DNA of 64,000 bases. Source: an uncultured Muribaculaceae bacterium. Its GTDB lineage: Bacteria; Bacteroidota; Bacteroidia; Bacteroidales; Muribaculaceae. Shown piece by piece: positions 24,965 through 33,914 of the stretch. The stretch lies in the NCBI GenBank assembly GCA_904502025.1, contig CAJGDJ010000008.1:1-64000 (forward strand). The letters run 5' to 3'. The position numbers and the translations under genes were made by a program. Under the pieces are notes generated by a model. That model saw nothing but the letters and a program-made list of their open reading frames with translations, had not been told where the DNA came from and did not search any database. Within the stretch, counting starts at the first letter, position 1. Each line of letters opens with the position of its first letter.

Positions 24965-27900
24965 TTATTTGATAATTGCTTTTGCAGTGTATTGATTGCC
25001 ATCGATTGTTTTTGCAATGACGATATACACGCCATTTAATCCGGAAATATCAATATTGTTATCTGTATCGTAGGCAACCATTGTGCCGTTGATTGAATAT
25101 ATTGCAACGGTTGCAATATCTATGCCTGAGATTTTTAGGGTATTGCCGTTGTTTATCACAGTCATTTTAGCATTATTTTCAATTGTAACATCTTCAATAC
25201 CCGACGTAGTGAGTGTAAAAGTGTATTGGGCCGCAATTTGTCCTGGAACGTATTGATAAAGTTTTACTTCATTATTATTGACTACTTCAGCAGTGATGCA
25301 GTTAGGGTTGGGGGCAGCTACTGCAGTGGTGAATTGAGCATTGTGGGTGGCAACAATTGAGTTGTTTGTAATGTCAACAATTTGGAAGCCATCAAGATAG
25401 GCAGTTCCGATAGGTTCTACCGCAAATAATGTGTTGTTAAGGGTAAATAAAGTTCCCCCTTGGGTCGTATTAATTCCATTGTTAGGGAATGCTACAAAGT
25501 TAGAGCCATTGTTGTAATAGAAATGATTTTTTCCACGCACGCGAGCAGCAATGTCGTTGCTGTTAATATTGTTGGCAAATGGTATTGCGATAGATTGAGC
25601 ATCGGCAGTGATTGCAGTTACATCAATTTTAGTGGCAGAAGTTTGCATGCCATTTTTGATGATAATTTTTGCTACGGCAGTAGCATCTTTGGGGAAGATG
25701 AAAATGGCTCCACCTTCATTACTCATAATGTTACCGATTGCTTTGCCGAGATATTGCATTTGGTTGGCAGTAACACCGTCGGGCATCGTAAGGGTTAGGT
25801 TTTGGAAAGCAGTGCCATTAGCCGGTAGTACTTTCATTGCAGTGTTACCTCCGGCATACATTGATGTTGAAACGATAATATTTCCGACGTCATCGCTTGT
25901 GATAGCTGTACCTGCTGCAGATGAAATATTGGTGTTTGTTAATCCGTTTTGGGCCCAATAATATAGTAATGAATTAGCATGGTCGTTGATGTAAATCTTA
26001 CCTTTAAAACCTGTTGCCCAACGAGTGTTAGTGCCGGCTGTGAGATGTCCACTTGTTTGTGCCCAATCTTGGGTAAGGGAGTATCCTGTTACAGCTTCTG
26101 GTTCTTCTGGTTCTTCAGGGGCTTTTGTTGCAGTGCCCGATAGCGAGATTTCAACATTATCGGCATCAGAAGATGATGCAGTTATTTTTGCTTTATGGCT
26201 TCCGGCTGTTGTCGGATCATAGGTAATAGTAATTGTTCCACCGGCAGCTGAAAGAGATGTATTGCTAAGTGAGAATTGGTCAGCATTAGCACCTGAGAGC
26301 GATAGATTGATGTTGCCACTGAGAGAATTTCCCTCGATTGTAACCTTTGATGAGGTGGGAGTTCCTACTTGAGTGGAAAGAGAGACCGACGATGAACTTG
26401 TTGTAATAGTTGGTGTTTCGGGGTCTTCATTTCCGGCTCCGTAATATGTGGCTGTAATAGGAATTACAATGTCGTTTGACTCTACATTTGAACTGGCAAG
26501 CGGAGAGAATAAGCGGAGAGTTGCGTTGTAGGTTGACTTGTTGGTCTTTGGCGTAAATGTAACCGTAACCGATGCCGATGAAGAGAACGCATTGTTGTCT
26601 TTGGTTGTAACAGTGAAAGCATCGCCATCTTCGCCGGTAATCACTCCATACCATTGACCATGTATGTATTCACCATTTGTGATTTTAACGGTTTGAGATG
26701 GTTTATCACTTGAAGTTGATGCTGAGAAGTTAAGGCTGGAAGTATTACAACTATATGTAATTGACGGATAGTCGGAGTCGAAGTTGCCGGTGGTGTTAGT
26801 GTCATCACCACTATTAGTGGTTTTTGCATTGGCTTCGTCATACCCTGTGTGATAGTCGATGATATATTTATACACATTTGCTTTGCGTGAACCTGAGGGA
26901 CCATTTACCACAGCAACAAAAAGGCAAGCATGCCCGTATTGGTCAAAACGTAATACCATGCCTTCAGGCTCTCCAAACAAGCTATTGATACGACCATAGT
27001 CGAGACGCTTGCGATAGCAATATTCATTACTGCGCCAATTATAGCAAGTGATTATGAGAGTAGGGTCTCCTGACGTAATTGTATTGCTGTTTTCTTCGCT
27101 ACAACCTTCAAGAACATAGATGTAGTCGCCATTTATATCAAAACTTTGGAAGTCCCAAGTGTTATATCCACCATCGCCAGAGATTGATGATTGAGCAAAT
27201 TCGCCTTTGGAGAGTTCTACGGTTTTAATTGGAGTTTTTGTGCCTTCGAGAGCGTCATCAAGGTCAAAAATTTGATAAGTGTTAATTCCCGAACCGCTTG
27301 TTCTAACACAAAGGTATCGTGAATTTTCATCGCAAGCGGGGTAGTCGTTAGAGCCTGTAACGTTGAAATATTTCACACCACTGTCGGTGTTGCCAGAGCC
27401 GTCGAGATTAATATCTGTGCCATTGGCAAATTTCCAACGAGCAGTAGAACCAGAAGTGTCATCGCCACTTTTTATAGTGGCTTTACCTCCCGACCATAAC
27501 CAACCTTGACCATCTTTATCTCGAACAAAACACATATTTGTGCCGTGTCCGCCATAACCAATTTCCATTGACTGAATGGCTGTGCTGTAGGTGTAAGAGT
27601 ATCCATCAATCTTTGTACAAGGTACGCGAGTTACGGTTAGCCCATCGTGATTAGAGTCAAGTCCATATAATGAATTGTAGGACGTGATGCGTGATGCGTT
27701 CATTTTTTGAATGAAATACATGTCGCCTGTGATTGGGTCGATGTCGAAACTTTGAATTACTGTAACTGCACCAAGCCCAACTCCTGTTGCATGGTTGGTA
27801 ACATCTGTCCCGGTTAAAGTGCTGGTGCCAAAGGTTGACATCTTGCCACCTAAGTCAAATCGAGTGAATTGGTCGGCATAAACTTCTCTAATCCCTTGTC

Positions 27901-29041
27901 CGTCTTGAAGAGTTACCCATGCAAATTTATAGAAACGATTGTCATAGTGGTTGTTGGCAAGATTAAAAATTATTCCACCACCGGTACCTTTGTCGTTGTA
28001 AAGAATTAATTTCTCTCCTGCTTGATTGTGGCTTGCCGAAGGGAGTGTAGTTGTTTTGTTTTTGAATGTATTTTCATTTAGATTTATTCGATAGTTTTTG
28101 GGTGTTACTTGATCGGTGCCTCCCGAATTACCTTGGTAAACACGTATTAGAGGAAATAGGGAGGTTTGTCCATAGCAGTTGTCAAATTCATTTGCTATAA
28201 TGTTGGCAGTTGTTGAATTGGCATATCCACTACGATATAGACCGATGCAAAAATCACCTTTACTGTCACCATCGGGAGCAGAATAGGTTGTCTTTCCTAC
28301 ATTTTTGAATACATTATATTTGATATTAAGAGTACCTTGTGCATTTGCAAAATAAACGCTTGTCCCACCATCATAGAAATAGTTGTCAATTACAGTAGTA
28401 GTGCCAAAAGCACCGCCAAAACTAATGCAGTTGGGGTAGTGAGTAGCATCTCCCTCAAAATAATTATGAGATGCTTCACAATCTTTATATCTGCGTTGCG
28501 ATGTGGTTGCGTTAGCGTCGGCATTAGCTATAACATTACCAATTTCCACTAATGGTGAAGATGTAGAGCGTTTCACGGTAGAACCTGTGAAATAGTTGTA
28601 TATTACCTTGATGCCACTTAACGGTGCAGAATTGGTGCCGGAGGTTGATTTAATGCGCCCTCCTTCGGTAAATTTGAAACCATTGATTGTGGTATTTGAC
28701 GCATTTATATTAATTGTGCCTGTAATAGTTGATTCGCTTTTGTGGTTGGTTGTCCAGTCGATGAAAGCATTATTGCCTAAGAATGTCAATCCATTGGTGG
28801 TAATGTCGATATTGCCACTATATGTGCCACTTGCAACATATACTGTAGAGTTTTCTACAATGTTTGCTGATGAAAATGTAGCAAAGTCAGCAAATGCAGT
28901 TTGTCCTACGATGAATTTTAACCCATTATGGGTTAGCACTTCGCCTGTATTTGTTGCTTTGTTACTAATAAGATAAGTTACAGCGTAACTGTGTGAGATG
29001 CAGCAAAATAATAAAATGAAAAGTAAAGAAAGTTTTTTCAT
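24965..29041 (-). CDS. Giant secreted beta-helix protein with T9SS sorting domain
   Basis: A 1358-residue modular secreted protein. In order: signal peptide (MKKLSLLFILLFCCISHSYA); a parallel beta-helix region (about 40-400, with TVYVASGTYSGNIDITTNGL and TTINGFKFTEGGRI); a propeller-like region (about 430-770); an Ig-like domain (about 780-890); a second Ig-like domain (about 900-995); a PEEPEEPE linker; another propeller-like region (about 1005-1270); and a T9SS type A sorting domain (last about 75, ending NGVYIVIAKTIDGNQYTAKAIIK). It is probably attached to the cell surface or released. It is closely related to the 956-residue neighbour but has an extra Ig-like plus propeller block. Function unknown; glycan binding is possible. 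Confidence 0.8.
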   Translation of the reverse strand: MKKLSLLFILLFCCISHSYAVTYLISNKATNTGEVLTHNGLKFIVGQTAFADFATFSSANIVENSTVYVASGTYSGNIDITTNGLTFLGNNAFIDWTTNHKSESTITGTININASNTTINGFKFTEGGRIKSTSGTNSAPLSGIKVIYNYFTGSTVKRSTSSPLVEIGNVIANADANATTSQRRYKDCEASHNYFEGDATHYPNCISFGGAFGTTTVIDNYFYDGGTSVYFANAQGTLNIKYNVFKNVGKTTYSAPDGDSKGDFCIGLYRSGYANSTTANIIANEFDNCYGQTSLFPLIRVYQGNSGGTDQVTPKNYRINLNENTFKNKTTTLPSASHNQAGEKLILYNDKGTGGGIIFNLANNHYDNRFYKFAWVTLQDGQGIREVYADQFTRFDLGGKMSTFGTSTLTGTDVTNHATGVGLGAVTVIQSFDIDPITGDMYFIQKMNASRITSYNSLYGLDSNHDGLTVTRVPCTKIDGYSYTYSTAIQSMEIGYGGHGTNMCFVRDKDGQGWLWSGGKATIKSGDDTSGSTARWKFANGTDINLDGSGNTDSGVKYFNVTGSNDYPACDENSRYLCVRTSGSGINTYQIFDLDDALEGTKTPIKTVELSKGEFAQSSISGDGGYNTWDFQSFDINGDYIYVLEGCSEENSNTITSGDPTLIITCYNWRSNEYCYRKRLDYGRINSLFGEPEGMVLRFDQYGHACLFVAVVNGPSGSRKANVYKYIIDYHTGYDEANAKTTNSGDDTNTTGNFDSDYPSITYSCNTSSLNFSASTSSDKPSQTVKITNGEYIHGQWYGVITGEDGDAFTVTTKDNNAFSSSASVTVTFTPKTNKSTYNATLRLFSPLASSNVESNDIVIPITATYYGAGNEDPETPTITTSSSSVSLSTQVGTPTSSKVTIEGNSLSGNINLSLSGANADQFSLSNTSLSAAGGTITITYDPTTAGSHKAKITASSSDADNVEISLSGTATKAPEEPEEPEAVTGYSLTQDWAQTSGHLTAGTNTRWATGFKGKIYINDHANSLLYYWAQNGLTNTNISSAAGTAITSDDVGNIIVSTSMYAGGNTAMKVLPANGTAFQNLTLTMPDGVTANQMQYLGKAIGNIMSNEGGAIFIFPKDATAVAKIIIKNGMQTSATKIDVTAITADAQSIAIPFANNINSNDIAARVRGKNHFYYNNGSNFVAFPNNGINTTQGGTLFTLNNTLFAVEPIGTAYLDGFQIVDITNNSIVATHNAQFTTAVAAPNPNCITAEVVNNNEVKLYQYVPGQIAAQYTFTLTTSGIEDVTIENNAKMTVINNGNTLKISGIDIATVAIYSINGTMVAYDTDNNIDISGLNGVYIVIAKTIDGNQYTAKAIIK

Positions 29042-29149
29042 GATTTGGTTGTTTTGTCGATTAAATAGGGCTATACTTCGTTTAATTCTGCAAATATAAG
29101 GAATATTAACAAATTATACCCTTTTATTGGTAAAAAATGTTCGAATAAA

Positions 29150-29182
29150 TAAAAACCACCCCAAATATAGGAGTGGTTTTTA
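29150..29182 (-). terminator. Terminator of the 956-residue protein gene
   Basis: AAAAACCACCCC pairs with GAGTGGTTTTT across a short loop, 23 bp past the stop. The A-rich left arm reads as a T-run on the minus strand. Confidence 0.7.
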
Positions 29183-29204
29183 TGATAATATTCCTCGACT
29201 TAGG

Positions 29205-32075
29205 TTATTTTACAATAACTTTTGCAGAGTGGGTAGCAGAATCGGTAGTTATAACGTTTACTATAAACATGCCGTTAAGATTATATAAATCGATAGAATT
29301 TTGATTTTTGACACTTGTCATAAATGCACCGGTTGGGGCATAAACTAAAATTTCATTAACCTCAGCATTCTCTACTGTGAGAATTTTATCATTGACGTTT
29401 ATGGCAATATCCTTTGTGATGCCATTTTGCTCAATGTTGGTTGTTGGACCGGTGTATGAGGCAGTTAATGGAATAACAATGTCGTTAGATTCGGCATTTG
29501 AGCTTGCACAGGGTGAGAATAAACGAAGATTAGCATTATAGCTTGTTTTCTCCGTGTTCTTACTTGTTACACTAAATGAAACAGTTGCCGTCGCTTTTTC
29601 GGAAAATGCGTTGTTTGGGTTGATTGTTACGTTAAAGGCTTCACCATCTTCACCAGTAATAACACCATACCACTCACCAAAAATATATTCACCATTAGTA
29701 ATAGTTACAGTTTTAGAGTTGGTTTCGCCGACTGCTGAAGTTGCTAAACTGATGCTTTGTGTGTCGCAAGAGTAATTCAAATTGGGGTAGTCGCCTTTGA
29801 AATGAGCTGAAGTTTCGGTAGTTGTTCCTGTATATGTAGCTTTATTGTTAGTTGCATCATAACCAGGGTGATAGTCGATAATATGTTTGTAAATATTTAC
29901 TTTTCGAGAGCCTGCATTACCATTAACAAGAGCAAAATATAGACAGGCATGACCATACTTATCAGGACGAATAACCAATCCTTCGGGTTCACCATACACT
30001 GCATTATCAAAGCGATCGTCGTAAATCATAGCACGATATACACAAGTGTTAGTACGCCAGTTGTAGCAAGTGAGCACGATAGTAGGATCGGTTGAGTTAA
30101 TATTTCCTTCTTCGCCTCTGGGTGTTCCCTCATAGATATAGAGGTGGTCGCCATTGATGTCAAAACCTTGAATATACCAAGTGGCATAACCATTATCATT
30201 GTTAATAGCCGGACGTTTGTTATCCCCAACGTTGAGATTTACTCTTTTAATGAGAGTTTTCTTCCCTTCAAGAGCATCGTCAAGGTCGTAGATGCTGTAG
30301 GTGTGGACATTGGTTGTTGTGGTGTAAATGCAGAGATAGCGCGATGTTTCATCGACGGCTGGGTATTCGTTTCCGGCATCTAATTCGTTAATTATTTTGA
30401 TTTTTTCTGTGTCTTTTGATACGTTGAGGTTGAGGTCGGTCCCTTTTTCAAATTTGAAACGTGCCGTGGTTGCCGATTTGTCGTTGTTGTCGTTGACCGA
30501 AGCATTACCGCCTCCCCAAACCCATAGTTCGCCATTTTTATCGCGAACTGTACAAATATTTGTGCCATGACCACCATATCCAATTTCCATAGATTCTACA
30601 TTTGAGCTATATGTGTATTTATAGCCATCGATACCTGTACATGGAACACGAGTGATAACGATACCATCATGGTTTGAGGGGAGTCCATGAAGTGTGTTAT
30701 AGTTATTGTTGCGAGTAGTTGGCATCATTTGAGAAAAATACAAGTCTCCGGTGAGAGGGTCGATGTCGAAACTTTGAAGCACTGTAACATCATCAAGCTC
30801 AAGACTTAAAACATGGTCGGCTACGTCGGTCCCTGTTAATGAACTTGTCCAACTTGACATTTTATTGTCGGTCATACAAGCATGGTAAAAGCGAGAGAAT
30901 TGGTCGGCATAAATTTCACGAGCACCTAAACCATCGTCAAGAGTTGTCCATGCAAATTTGTAGAAACGATTGTCGTAGTGATTGTTAGAGAGGTTGAATT
31001 TAACTTTCTTTCCGGCAGCACTCTCATCGCTGTAAAGTAATAGCTTATCTCCGGCTTGGCTATGAGTAGCGTTGGGCACAACCGAAGTCTTGTTTTTGAA
31101 AGTATTTTCATTTACGTTTACACGGAAATTTAGGGGCTGAACTTCACTTGTAGTCCCACTACTTCCTTGGAAAATGCGAATTAGGGGGAATAGTGAGGCT
31201 TGACCATAGCAACCGTCAAACTCGTTGGCAATGATATTGGCAGTGGTCGAATTGGCAAATGCACTGCGGTATATTGCAATACAGAAATCGCCTTTATTGC
31301 CACCATCGGGAGCTGTAAACGTAGTTTTACCTACGTTCTTAAATACATTGTTCTTGATGTTGAGAGAGCCTTGGGCATTTGCGAAATAAACACTTGTGCC
31401 TCCATCATAAAAATAGTTGTCGATAACTGTTGTTGTACCAAATGCACCACCAAAGCTGATGCAGTTGGGGTAGTGGGTTGCGTCGCCCATAAAACAGTTG
31501 TGAGATGCTTCACAATCTTTGTAGCGGCATTGTGATGAGACGTTGTTGACATCAGCGTTTGTTATCATTTCACCAAACCTAACAAGGGCATTGTGAGTCC
31601 CTCGTTTTAAGTCCGATTCTTTAAAATAGTTGTATGTTACTTTTATGCCGCTCAAAGGATTGGCGTTGGTGGCATTTGTTGATTGTATGCGACCATTCCC
31701 GGTAAAATAAAATCCATTGATGGTTACATTTGATGCTTTAATGTCGATAGTTCCTGTGATAATCGACTCTGCTTTACGAGTTCCGGTCCAGTCGTTAAAA
31801 GCATTGTTGCCTAAGATTGTTAGTCCTTTGGTTGAAATTGTGATATTGTCGCTATATGTTCCGTCGGCAACATAAACAGTAGAATTTTCTTCGATATTGG
31901 CCTGACAGAATGACTCAAAATCGGGAAAGGTATTAACGCCAATAGTAAACCAATGCCCATTATGTTTTATGGACGCCCATTCCTTAATGGCATTACTACT
32001 TATGAGGTAGATTGCTGCATTGCTACTTATTACACAAAATAGCAAGGAAAACAAGAGGGTGGAAAGTTTTTTCAT
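29205..32075 (-). CDS. Secreted beta-helix protein with T9SS sorting domain, paralogue
   Basis: A 956-residue paralogue of the 1358-residue protein downstream. It has a signal peptide (MKKLSTLLFSLLFCVISSNA), the same beta-helix (ENSTVYVADGTYSDNITIST, ASNVTINGFYFTGNGRI), the same propeller-like middle (ESMEIGYGGHGTN...) and one Ig-like domain (ITNGEYIFGEWYGVITGEDG). The T9SS sorting domain follows directly (ending HSAKVIVK). The second Ig-like domain and the C-terminal propeller of the longer copy are missing. Many stretches are near-identical, so the pair came from tandem duplication. The two genes are 163 bp apart with a terminator between, so they are probably separate units. Confidence 0.8.
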   Translation of the reverse strand: MKKLSTLLFSLLFCVISSNAAIYLISSNAIKEWASIKHNGHWFTIGVNTFPDFESFCQANIEENSTVYVADGTYSDNITISTKGLTILGNNAFNDWTGTRKAESIITGTIDIKASNVTINGFYFTGNGRIQSTNATNANPLSGIKVTYNYFKESDLKRGTHNALVRFGEMITNADVNNVSSQCRYKDCEASHNCFMGDATHYPNCISFGGAFGTTTVIDNYFYDGGTSVYFANAQGSLNIKNNVFKNVGKTTFTAPDGGNKGDFCIAIYRSAFANSTTANIIANEFDGCYGQASLFPLIRIFQGSSGTTSEVQPLNFRVNVNENTFKNKTSVVPNATHSQAGDKLLLYSDESAAGKKVKFNLSNNHYDNRFYKFAWTTLDDGLGAREIYADQFSRFYHACMTDNKMSSWTSSLTGTDVADHVLSLELDDVTVLQSFDIDPLTGDLYFSQMMPTTRNNNYNTLHGLPSNHDGIVITRVPCTGIDGYKYTYSSNVESMEIGYGGHGTNICTVRDKNGELWVWGGGNASVNDNNDKSATTARFKFEKGTDLNLNVSKDTEKIKIINELDAGNEYPAVDETSRYLCIYTTTTNVHTYSIYDLDDALEGKKTLIKRVNLNVGDNKRPAINNDNGYATWYIQGFDINGDHLYIYEGTPRGEEGNINSTDPTIVLTCYNWRTNTCVYRAMIYDDRFDNAVYGEPEGLVIRPDKYGHACLYFALVNGNAGSRKVNIYKHIIDYHPGYDATNNKATYTGTTTETSAHFKGDYPNLNYSCDTQSISLATSAVGETNSKTVTITNGEYIFGEWYGVITGEDGEAFNVTINPNNAFSEKATATVSFSVTSKNTEKTSYNANLRLFSPCASSNAESNDIVIPLTASYTGPTTNIEQNGITKDIAINVNDKILTVENAEVNEILVYAPTGAFMTSVKNQNSIDLYNLNGMFIVNVITTDSATHSAKVIVK

Positions 32076-32245
32076 GTTAGTAAAATATTAAAATTAGAGT
32101 TATTTAAGTTTTAATCTTCAAATATAAAGATTAAAAATTACCCTCCCACAGCATTTTAACATTATTTAATAAATTATATTCTGTGCTAAATTCAAAGTGT
32201 GTACATTCAAGTTTGTTATTGTTTTAATATGTGGTGTAAATTTTG

Positions 32246-32253
32246 TAACTTTG
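32246..32253 (+). promoter_or_regulatory. -7 box upstream of gpmI
   Basis: TAacTTTG, 50 bp before the ATG. No TTG at the normal upstream spacing, so the -33 element is uncertain. The divergent 956-residue gene has a matching TAtaTTTG on the other strand (32119-32126). Confidence 0.45.
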
Positions 32254-32303
32254 TAGCTTGAAATTTTTTATGAAATAAAAATAATAAATTTAGATATAAA
32301 ACT

Positions 32304-33818
32304 ATGGCTAAAAAAGCATTATTGATGATTCTCGATGGTTGGGGAATCGGAAACAAATCAAAAGGTGATGTAATTTATTCTACACCCACTCCTTATTGGG
32401 ATTATTTGACTGAAACGTATCCTAATTCACAACTTCAAGCAAGTGGCGAAAATGTTGGTTTGCCCGATGGCCAAATGGGTAACTCAGAAGTAGGTCACTT
32501 GAATATTGGAGCAGGTCGTGTGCTTTATCAAGACCTTGTGAAAATCAACAAGGCTTGTAAAGATGGTTCAATTCTCGAAAATCCAGAAATCAAGAATGCT
32601 TTCTCTTACGCAAAAGAAAATGGCAAATCAATCCACTTTATGGGATTGACCTCTGATGGTGGTGTACACTCTTCACTCGAACATGTATATGCTCTTTGCG
32701 ACATAGCAAAACATTATAACCTTGATAACGTATTTATCCACTGCTTCATGGACGGTCGTGATACAGACCCTCGTAGTGGTAAAGGTTTTATCGAACAACT
32801 TCAAAACCATTGTGCAAAATCGGCAGGTGTGGTTGCTTCAATCATCGGTCGCTACTATGCAATGGACCGCGACAAACGTTGGGAACGTGTGAAAGAAGCA
32901 TACGACTTGTTGGTAAATGGTGTAGGGGAGAAAGCTACTGATATGGTTGCTGCAATGCAAGCTTCATACGACGCAGATATTACCGACGAATTTGTGAAAC
33001 CTATCGTTAACGCAAATGTTGATGGCCGCATCAAAGAGGGTGATGTGGTGATTTTCTATAACTATCGCAACGACCGTGCTAAAGAATTGACTATCGTGTT
33101 GACTCAACAAGATATGCCTGAAGAAGGAATGATGACAATCCCTAATCTACAATATTATTGTATGACTCCTTACGATGCGTCATTCAAAGGTGTTCATATT
33201 CTTTTCGATAAAGAAAATGTGTCAAACACTCTTGGTGAATATCTTTCTTCGCTCAATAAATCTCAACTTCACATTGCTGAAACAGAAAAGTATGCTCACG
33301 TTACTTTCTTCTTCAATGGTGGTCGTGAAACTCCCTACGAAGGTGAAGAACGTATCCTTGTGGCTTCTCCAAAAGTGGCTACTTACGACCTTAAGCCCGA
33401 AATGAGTGCATACGAAGTGAAAGATAAATTGGTTGAGGCTATCAAGTCAGAAAAATTTGATTTTATCGTAGTAAACTATGCTAACGGCGATATGGTAGGT
33501 CACACCGGTATCTACGAAGCAATCGAAAAAGCAGTTAAGGCTGTTGATGAATGTGTGAAAGAAACCGTTGAGGCTGCTAAGGCTGCTGACTATGAGGTAA
33601 TCATCATCGCTGACCATGGTAATGCCGATAACGCTGTAAATGCTGACGGCACTCCAAACACAGCTCACTCTCTTAACCCAGTGCCTTGTGTGTATGTAAC
33701 AGCTAACAAAGATGCTAAGGTTGCCGATGGTATCCTTGCCGACGTTGCTCCAACAATTCTTCACATCATGGGCATCGAACAACCAACCGAGATGACAGGT
33801 AAAAATCTTATCGGATAA
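32304..33818 (+). CDS. gpmI: 2,3-bisphosphoglycerate-independent phosphoglycerate mutase
   Basis: A 504-residue glycolytic enzyme that interconverts 3- and 2-phosphoglycerate using two Mn2+ ions. It shows the alkaline-phosphatase-like core: LMILDGWGIG (residues 6-15), the phosphoserine context QMGNSEVGHLNIGAG (about 56-70), HCFMDGRDTDPRSG, and the C-terminal ligand motifs NYANGDMVGHTG and IIADHGNADN. The family's usual length is kept. Codons are noticeably richer in C at third positions than in the neighbouring secreted proteins, as expected for a highly expressed gene. Confidence 0.97.
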   Translation: MAKKALLMILDGWGIGNKSKGDVIYSTPTPYWDYLTETYPNSQLQASGENVGLPDGQMGNSEVGHLNIGAGRVLYQDLVKINKACKDGSILENPEIKNAFSYAKENGKSIHFMGLTSDGGVHSSLEHVYALCDIAKHYNLDNVFIHCFMDGRDTDPRSGKGFIEQLQNHCAKSAGVVASIIGRYYAMDRDKRWERVKEAYDLLVNGVGEKATDMVAAMQASYDADITDEFVKPIVNANVDGRIKEGDVVIFYNYRNDRAKELTIVLTQQDMPEEGMMTIPNLQYYCMTPYDASFKGVHILFDKENVSNTLGEYLSSLNKSQLHIAETEKYAHVTFFFNGGRETPYEGEERILVASPKVATYDLKPEMSAYEVKDKLVEAIKSEKFDFIVVNYANGDMVGHTGIYEAIEKAVKAVDECVKETVEAAKAADYEVIIIADHGNADNAVNADGTPNTAHSLNPVPCVYVTANKDAKVADGILADVAPTILHIMGIEQPTEMTGKNLIG

Positions 33819-33829
33819 AAAAGATTATA

Positions 33830-33868
33830 TTTGCAACCGACGGTCGTGTGATAGTCGGTTGCAAATCA
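33830..33868 (+). terminator. Hairpin downstream of gpmI
   Basis: A perfect 12-bp stem TTTGCAACCGAC / GTCGGTTGCAAA 11 bp past the gpmI stop. The following T stretch (TCATTT) is weak. Confidence 0.6.
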
Positions 33869-33914
33869 TTTATAGGTAAAAAAGATTGTTTTTATTAATC
33901 TAAATACTCAATTA

